Source: Desulfobacula sp.
GTDB lineage: Bacteria > Desulfobacterota > Desulfobacteria > Desulfobacterales > Desulfobacteraceae
Length of the DNA stretch: 9,739 nucleotides
Assembly: GCA_029940245.1 (NCBI GenBank)
Contig: JAOZRF010000056.1
Span: forward strand, 1 to 9,739
Direction: 5' to 3'
The notes beneath the pieces are model-generated. The model saw nothing but the letters and a program-made list of their open reading frames with translations, had not been told where the DNA came from and searched no databases. Shown piece after piece: positions 5,775 to 9,739 of the stretch (position 1 is the stretch's first letter; each line of letters opens with the position of its first letter). The position numbers were made by a program, and so were the translations under genes.

Positions 5775-7505
5775 GTGTACGAAAAGCTAAATAGATTTGA
5801 GCAGATCGTGTTTGATGCATGCTCAGTGTTCCTGGTCGTTTTTTACTCCTATGCTGCGTTGATTCATCCCATGGCAACCCAGTATCACAGGGGAGTGTAT
5901 GTCATTATAACCTATGTTCTTATCTTCCTGTTATATAAATCAAAATCAAAAATTATGAGGGTTGTTGACTATATCCTTATTCTTCTTTCCCTTGTTTCCA
6001 TCGGCTACTGGATGTTTATGTTTGAAACAATTAATTACAGGACCGGTGCTGAAACACAGATCGATATGGTATTTGCCATTATCGGAGTATTAATTGGTAT
6101 TGAACTGGCCAGACGAGTGGTCGGTAATGTATTTGTCTTTTTGGGCGTCGTCATGCTGACCTATGGTGTTTACGGGTATCTGGCGCCGGATCTGGTTTCC
6201 CATGCAGGTGCGCCTTTTACTGAATTGTGTATCAGTATATTTTATAAAAGTGACGGGGTCTTTGGCATTATGGCCAATGTTCTGGCCACCTATGTGATTT
6301 TGTTTGTGCTCTTTGGCGCTTTTTTAGAAAAATGCGGGGCACAGAAATTTTTTATTGACTGGCCCCTTGCTGCCGTCGGTCATACAATTGGCGGGCCTGC
6401 TAAAGTTTCTGTTATTGCCTCGGGACTTTTCGGCTCCATTTCAGGGTCTGCCATTGCCAACACAGTTTCTACCGGCATGTTTACCATCCCCATGATGAAA
6501 AAAGCGGGATTTAAACCCCATGTTGCCGGCGGAATAGAACCGGCTGCTTCCATTGGTGGAATGTTCATGCCGCCTATTATGGGTGCGGGTGGATTCATCA
6601 TGGCAGAGCTGACAGGTGTACCCTATTCCAAAATCATGCTTGTGGCTATATTTCCCGCGTTTATGTATTTTTTCAGTGTTTTCTGTATGGTCCATTATTA
6701 TGCCAAGATGCATAATATTGTGGGTGAAAAATCAGAAACGTCAGCCATGGAAATTTTTAAAAAAGAATGGTTTTATATGATTCCCTTGATTGTTATAACC
6801 ATTTTTATGCTCTACGGCTTTTCTCCCGGATACTCAGCCATGATAGGGCTTGTGTCCTGTATTGTCATCAGTTATGCAAGGAAAGAGACCAGAATCGGTC
6901 CCAAAAGATTTGTTATAGCTGCAAGAGAAGGGACTGCCAACAGTCTCAAGATCGGTGCAACAGTGGGTATTATCGGTATTATTATCGGTGTTTTGACATT
7001 TTCGGGTCTGGTGCTGACCTTTGCCGATATTGTGATCGAGCTGGCAGGTGGTTCTTTATTGCTGACCATATTTCTGATAGCCCTTGCATCCCTTGTGCTG
7101 GGAATGGGAGTGCCGGTGACGGCAGCCTATCTGATTACAGCAGTCGTTGCTGTTCCTGCCCTGACCCATCTGGGAGTAAATGAACTTGCAGCCCATATGA
7201 TTGTCTACTGGCTGTCACAGGATTCCAATATAACACCCCCGGTCTGTATAGCAGCTTTTGCCGGTGCAACCATTGCAAAAGCAAATATGTGGAGAACGGC
7301 CTTTACATCATTTAAGTTTGCAAAATTTTTATACCTGGGGCCCATTCTTTTCGGTTATGTACCAGGATTTTCCCTTGATGGCAGTGCAACGGACATTATT
7401 AAAGCCTTTGTTTTAATAATGTTTGGAACCTGGGCTTATTCATTCTTACTTAGCGGTATCTGGTTTGGTAACATAAAAGACCTTTTTAAAAAAAAACCAG
7501 CATAA
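5775..7505 (+). CDS. TRAP transporter permease, fused 4TM/12TM (DctQM-type, TAXI class)
   Basis: This inner-membrane protein is the ion-coupled permease of the TAXI-TRAP system, with the small (DctQ-like) and large (DctM-like) subunits fused. The 576 residues are mostly hydrophobic. The first four membrane segments are roughly at 12-31, 40-54, 63-83 and 97-111, followed by DctM-type helices. The DctM signature lies at 253-281, with GIEPAASIGGMFMPPIMGAG as its core. Further family motifs are SGSAIANTVSTGMFTIPMMK (223-242) and, near 480-505, DSNITPPVCIAAFAGATIAK. The C-terminus is short and basic (DLFKKKPA). The start is GTG at 5775, chosen because AGGAAGG (5762-5768) is well placed and MYEKLNRFEQ fits a cytoplasmic N-terminus. 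It is in an operon with the binding protein, separated by the palindrome, and closed by a strong terminator 22 bases after the stop. The substrate is unknown. Confidence 0.95.
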   Translation: MYEKLNRFEQIVFDACSVFLVVFYSYAALIHPMATQYHRGVYVIITYVLIFLLYKSKSKIMRVVDYILILLSLVSIGYWMFMFETINYRTGAETQIDMVFAIIGVLIGIELARRVVGNVFVFLGVVMLTYGVYGYLAPDLVSHAGAPFTELCISIFYKSDGVFGIMANVLATYVILFVLFGAFLEKCGAQKFFIDWPLAAVGHTIGGPAKVSVIASGLFGSISGSAIANTVSTGMFTIPMMKKAGFKPHVAGGIEPAASIGGMFMPPIMGAGGFIMAELTGVPYSKIMLVAIFPAFMYFFSVFCMVHYYAKMHNIVGEKSETSAMEIFKKEWFYMIPLIVITIFMLYGFSPGYSAMIGLVSCIVISYARKETRIGPKRFVIAAREGTANSLKIGATVGIIGIIIGVLTFSGLVLTFADIVIELAGGSLLLTIFLIALASLVLGMGVPVTAAYLITAVVAVPALTHLGVNELAAHMIVYWLSQDSNITPPVCIAAFAGATIAKANMWRTAFTSFKFAKFLYLGPILFGYVPGFSLDGSATDIIKAFVLIMFGTWAYSFLLSGIWFGNIKDLFKKKPA

Positions 7506-7526
7506 AAAAATTTTAAAAAAAAATTG

Positions 7527-7568
7527 AATCCCCCCTGACATTTTGTCCTTGTCAGGGGGGATTTTTTT
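7527..7568 (+). terminator. Strong intrinsic terminator of the TRAP transporter operon
   Basis: A perfect 14-bp stem, AATCCCCCCTGACA (7527-7540) with its exact complement at 7550-7563, encloses a 9-base loop. It continues directly into a run of seven T (7562-7568). A long A-rich tract (7503-7523) precedes it. This ends the transporter transcript and separates it from the MarR-family gene. Confidence 0.95.
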
Positions 7569-7605
7569 ATTTTCATGAATAATAAATTTTTTATTAAAAA
7601 AATTA

Positions 7606-7632
7606 GTTGCATCATCAACGATTTTGTACAAT
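7606..7632 (+). promoter_or_regulatory. Possible promoter/operator region upstream of the MarR-family gene
   Basis: GTTG-CATCAT-CAAC (7606-7619) is a short inverted repeat with 4-base arms. TACAAT (7627-7632) resembles a -10 and overlaps an 8-base palindrome, TTGTACAA (7624-7631). A TTGCAT -35 at 7607-7612 would have only a 14-base spacer, so the pairing is poor. MarR proteins often bind inverted repeats in their own promoters, which is the only reason to mark this. The gene start itself lies in a perfect AT palindrome, ATATAATTATAT (7725-7736). Confidence 0.2.
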
Positions 7633-7734
7633 AGTATGTGGAAGAATGCATAGAAAACCGGAATAACAATAATAGTGATGATAAAGAAGTATTGATTTGA
7701 GAATAATTTTAACCTGAAAATAAGATATAATTAT

Positions 7735-8187
7735 ATGGAAACATTTGAGAAAGTTATTGATTCTTCTATTGCGTATTTAGTGGGTCGAACCTCCAGATCA
7801 ATTATTAAAAGGCTGACTAAAAAATTTTCAGATGCCGGGTTTGACGTAAGTTATGAGCAGTGGAGTATCCTTGTTCATCTGTATCGCAAAGACGGGCAGA
7901 CCCAGCAGGAGCTTTCCAATATAGCAGTAAAAGACAAAGCTGCCATTACAAGACTTTTAAATGTTCTGGAAAAAAAGAATGTCGTGTTAAGAATTCCGGA
8001 CAGAAATGATAAGCGCAGCAAATTGGTCTATCTGACCAATAAAGCCAAAGATTTTAAAGCAGATCTGATCGCAGTTGTGGAAGAATTGTTAGAAGAGGCA
8101 GAACAGGATATTTCTTCAAAAGAAATGGCTCAGTGTAAAGCCACTTTAAATAAAATATTTTTAAATTTTGACCGGCTGAATCAATAG
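7735..8187 (+). CDS. MarR-family transcriptional regulator
   Basis: 150 residues, a normal MarR length. An N-terminal helix (about 5-30) for dimerisation precedes the winged helix-turn-helix: YEQWSILVHLYRKDGQTQQE (40-59), the recognition helix region KDKAAITRLLNVLEKKN (66-82), and the wing with the MarR signature D89-R-N-D-K-R94 followed by LVYLT. The C-terminal helices (about 103-148) complete the dimer interface. MarR proteins normally repress neighbouring genes and are released by a small ligand or by oxidation. Here the neighbours are the TRAP transporter upstream, behind a terminator, and the convergent two-component genes. Control of the transporter is the best guess. The ATG at 7735 lacks a recognisable Shine-Dalgarno sequence, and an in-frame stop (7693-7695) leaves no ATG, GTG or TTG alternative upstream. 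Translation is probably weak, as is common for repressors. The stop codon is one base from that of the convergent response regulator gene. Confidence 0.93.
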   Translation: METFEKVIDSSIAYLVGRTSRSIIKRLTKKFSDAGFDVSYEQWSILVHLYRKDGQTQQELSNIAVKDKAAITRLLNVLEKKNVVLRIPDRNDKRSKLVYLTNKAKDFKADLIAVVEELLEEAEQDISSKEMAQCKATLNKIFLNFDRLNQ

Positions 8188-8188
8188 G

Positions 8189-8827
8189 TTACAATTCCAC
8201 CAGTTTGTTTTGAATGGCATATCTGGACAACTCAGCATTATTCCTTATGTTTAGTTTTTTTAATATCCTGGATCGATAGGTATCAACGGTTTTGATACTG
8301 ATATTATAGGATATTGCTATTTCCCTGTTTGTAGAACCCATGGCAAGTTTTCTTAAGACTTGAAGTTCTCTCATGGACAGGGATTCTGTAAGTGTCTGGT
8401 TTTTATTTCCCCGGATCACTCTAAGAGCCAAGGCCTCACTGGCCTTTTCAGTTAAATATCTTCCTCCGGAAAAAATTTTTTTTACAGCTGCCACAAGCTG
8501 TTCTGGAGCAGACTGTTTTGTGACATATCCCATGGCACCGGCTTCAATTGCCCGTATAACATATTGCTCCTCATCATGCATGGTCAAAATAAGGACCGGC
8601 ACATCTGAACAATAACTGGTTAACCGGGCCACCACCTCAAGCCCATCCATACCTGGCATGGAAATATCAATCACTGCCACGTCAGGTTTTTTATTTATGG
8701 CCTCATCCAGAGCAGTTTCACCATCTGCTGCTTCAGCAATTACCTCAATCTCATTGCTTTCTTCCAGAACTCTTTTTAATCCTTCCCGGACAATATAGTG
8801 ATCATCTGCAAGAAGTACCTTAATCAT
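8189..8827 (-). CDS. NarL/FixJ-type response regulator (REC + LuxR HTH)
   Basis: 212 residues, a standard NarL/FixJ regulator. The receiver domain (about 2-118) has the acidic pair D8-D9, the phosphoacceptor D54 (AVIDISMPGMDG), T82 and K104, all the residues needed for phosphorylation. The LuxR-type HTH covers about 146-210: SLSMRELQVLRKLAMGSTNR, then EIAISYNISIKTVDTYRSRI, matching the family consensus. It is a cytoplasmic DNA-binding protein activated by the sensor kinase encoded just upstream. The kinase stop and this ATG are only 3 bases apart, and AAAAGGA (8834-8840) in the kinase end serves as ribosome binding site, so the pair is one transcript. Target genes are not evident. It converges on the MarR-family gene with one base between stops. 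Confidence 0.97.
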   Translation of the reverse strand: MIKVLLADDHYIVREGLKRVLEESNEIEVIAEAADGETALDEAINKKPDVAVIDISMPGMDGLEVVARLTSYCSDVPVLILTMHDEEQYVIRAIEAGAMGYVTKQSAPEQLVAAVKKIFSGGRYLTEKASEALALRVIRGNKNQTLTESLSMRELQVLRKLAMGSTNREIAISYNISIKTVDTYRSRILKKLNIRNNAELSRYAIQNKLVEL

Positions 8828-8830
8828 GCA

Positions 8831-9739
8831 TTATCCTTTTACTTTTACTTTACAATAAATACTCGTTCCCTGGGATAATTGGGAAAAGATATCAAGTTTT
8901 CCACCAACAAGATTGGCCCGCTCTCTCATTCCCTCAAGGCCGAATCCATTAACGCCATTGTTATTGAGAATATCAAAACCAGACCCATTGTCCTGTATGT
9001 ATAGAATAATATCATCATCTTTTGTTTTTAAACCAACGATAATGGTAGTGGCATTTGAGTGACGAAGGGAGTTGGTCACAGCTTCCTGACCGATTCTATA
9101 TAAAGCAGTAGAAAGAGTGTTGTTTATTTTAGGGATCTCGTCGTGCTTGAACACGCATGAAACATTAGAACGTTTTTCAAAATCAGATAGTAACGACTCC
9201 AATGCATCGACAAGGCCAAGATCATCCAGCACTCTTGGTCTTAAGCGGTAGGCCATGTCTCTGACATCATTAATGGTATCATCGATTAAGGAACACATTT
9301 TTTTAGTTCTGTTTCCAGCATTTTTATCAAAGCGTGTTAACAACTTTTCAAGCCATACCGCATCAATACGCAGAGCGGTTAAAACCTGTCCCAGGTGATC
9401 GTGGAGTTCCCTTGCAACCAGTGCTTTTTCCCTTTCCTGGGAGGCGATAATTCTTTTGGACAGATTTTTTAAATTATCCTGGGCTTTTTCAAGCTGGACA
9501 GTCCTTTTTTTGACCTGTTGTTCAAGATTCTGGGAATATTGCGACAGCTTTTCTTTGGCGGCTTGAAGGTCTTTTTGAGTACGATTTTTTTCCGTTACAT
9601 CCACACTCACGGCCAGGGATCTGATAACGCCATCGTTCTCATTCCTTACCCCATAACATGAGAGCAGAATATCTATTTTTTCACCATTTTTTTTAACATA
9701 GGTATAGGGAACATCTTTACAGAATCCAGTGCTGAAAAA
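8831..9739 (-). CDS. PAS-domain sensor histidine kinase, NarX/DegS (HisKA_3) type, 5' end beyond the right edge
   Basis: The reading frame is open to the window edge, giving 302 visible C-terminal residues. GTG at 9608-9610 (MSVDVTEK) is an internal codon, not the real start. Residues 1-50 of the fragment are the end of a PAS domain (VPYTYVKKNGEKIDILLSCY, then SLAVSVDVTEKN). A Gln/Lys-rich coiled coil follows (about 55-100). The HisKA_3 dimerisation region contains RELHDHLGQ, with phospho-His at residue 113 (codon 9401-9403), and RLRPRVLDDLGLVDAL. The HATPase_c domain has the N box QEAVTN (218-223), DNGSGF (250-255), GFGLEGM (265-271) and a closing GTS. All catalytic motifs are present. The PAS domain suggests a cytoplasmic or membrane-bound sensor of redox, gas or small ligand; the input part is not visible. 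It phosphorylates the NarL-type regulator encoded next to it. Confidence 0.95.
   Translation of the reverse strand, partial: FFSTGFCKDVPYTYVKKNGEKIDILLSCYGVRNENDGVIRSLAVSVDVTEKNRTQKDLQAAKEKLSQYSQNLEQQVKKRTVQLEKAQDNLKNLSKRIIASQEREKALVARELHDHLGQVLTALRIDAVWLEKLLTRFDKNAGNRTKKMCSLIDDTINDVRDMAYRLRPRVLDDLGLVDALESLLSDFEKRSNVSCVFKHDEIPKINNTLSTALYRIGQEAVTNSLRHSNATTIIVGLKTKDDDIILYIQDNGSGFDILNNNGVNGFGLEGMRERANLVGGKLDIFSQLSQGTSIYCKVKVKG

Noticed and set aside
6767..7183. A 138-codon Cys-rich open frame on the + strand inside the TRAP permease gene
   Set aside because: It lies wholly within the permease in another frame, has no ribosome binding site or recognisable domain, and the permease frame has clear family motifs throughout.
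7726..7731. Consensus TATAAT immediately before the MarR start codon
   Set aside because: A start of transcription about 7 bases downstream would fall inside the coding sequence, and there is no -35 at a proper distance.
9608..9610. GTG as the start of the sensor kinase
   Set aside because: The frame continues upstream to the window edge with clear PAS-domain sequence, so the codon is internal.

Overview
The window looks like a low-GC, strictly anaerobic deltaproteobacterium, most likely a sulfate reducer of the Desulfobacterales (Desulfobacula/Desulfobacter-like). The grounds are the class I, Desulfovibrio-type hybrid cluster protein, the density of [4Fe-4S] proteins, a TAXI-type TRAP transporter, and protein sequences that resemble families I recall from that group. 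The assignment is by recollection, not by a search.

Left part (1-4532) appears to be a nitrosative-stress and N-oxide module. A Crp/Fnr-type regulator, cut by the left edge and probably HcpR-like, is divergent from hcp. Between them lies an almost perfect FNR/HcpR-type palindrome (TTGATCCAAGTCAA, 351-364) placed suitably to activate hcp. hcp (449-2092) carries every known ligand of both its iron-sulfur clusters. Three more genes follow on the same strand: a Cys-rich HD-domain protein (2191-2925), a FrdX-like ferredoxin-domain protein (3001-3744), and a PCP_red / partial sulfite-reductase-like / two-[4Fe-4S] protein (3741-4532) that overlaps the previous gene by 4 bp (ATGA). No Hcr-type flavin reductase is present, so the ferredoxin-like proteins are candidate electron donors or partners for Hcp. 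A strong hairpin sits between hcp and the HD gene and may separate hcp expression from the rest.

Middle part (4533-7570) is a TAXI-family TRAP transporter: a periplasmic binding protein (4665-5630) and a fused small-plus-large membrane permease (5775-7505, GTG start). A perfect 17-bp REP-like palindrome lies between them, and a textbook intrinsic terminator follows. The substrate cannot be read from the sequence.

Right part (7571-9739) holds a MarR-family repressor gene (7735-8187), which could control the adjacent transporter. Convergent to it, with a single base between stop codons, is a NarL-type two-component pair on the minus strand: a LuxR/NarL response regulator (8189-8827) and a PAS/HisKA_3 sensor kinase (8831 to beyond the right edge). 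No tRNA, rRNA, CRISPR array, insertion sequence or phage gene was seen.
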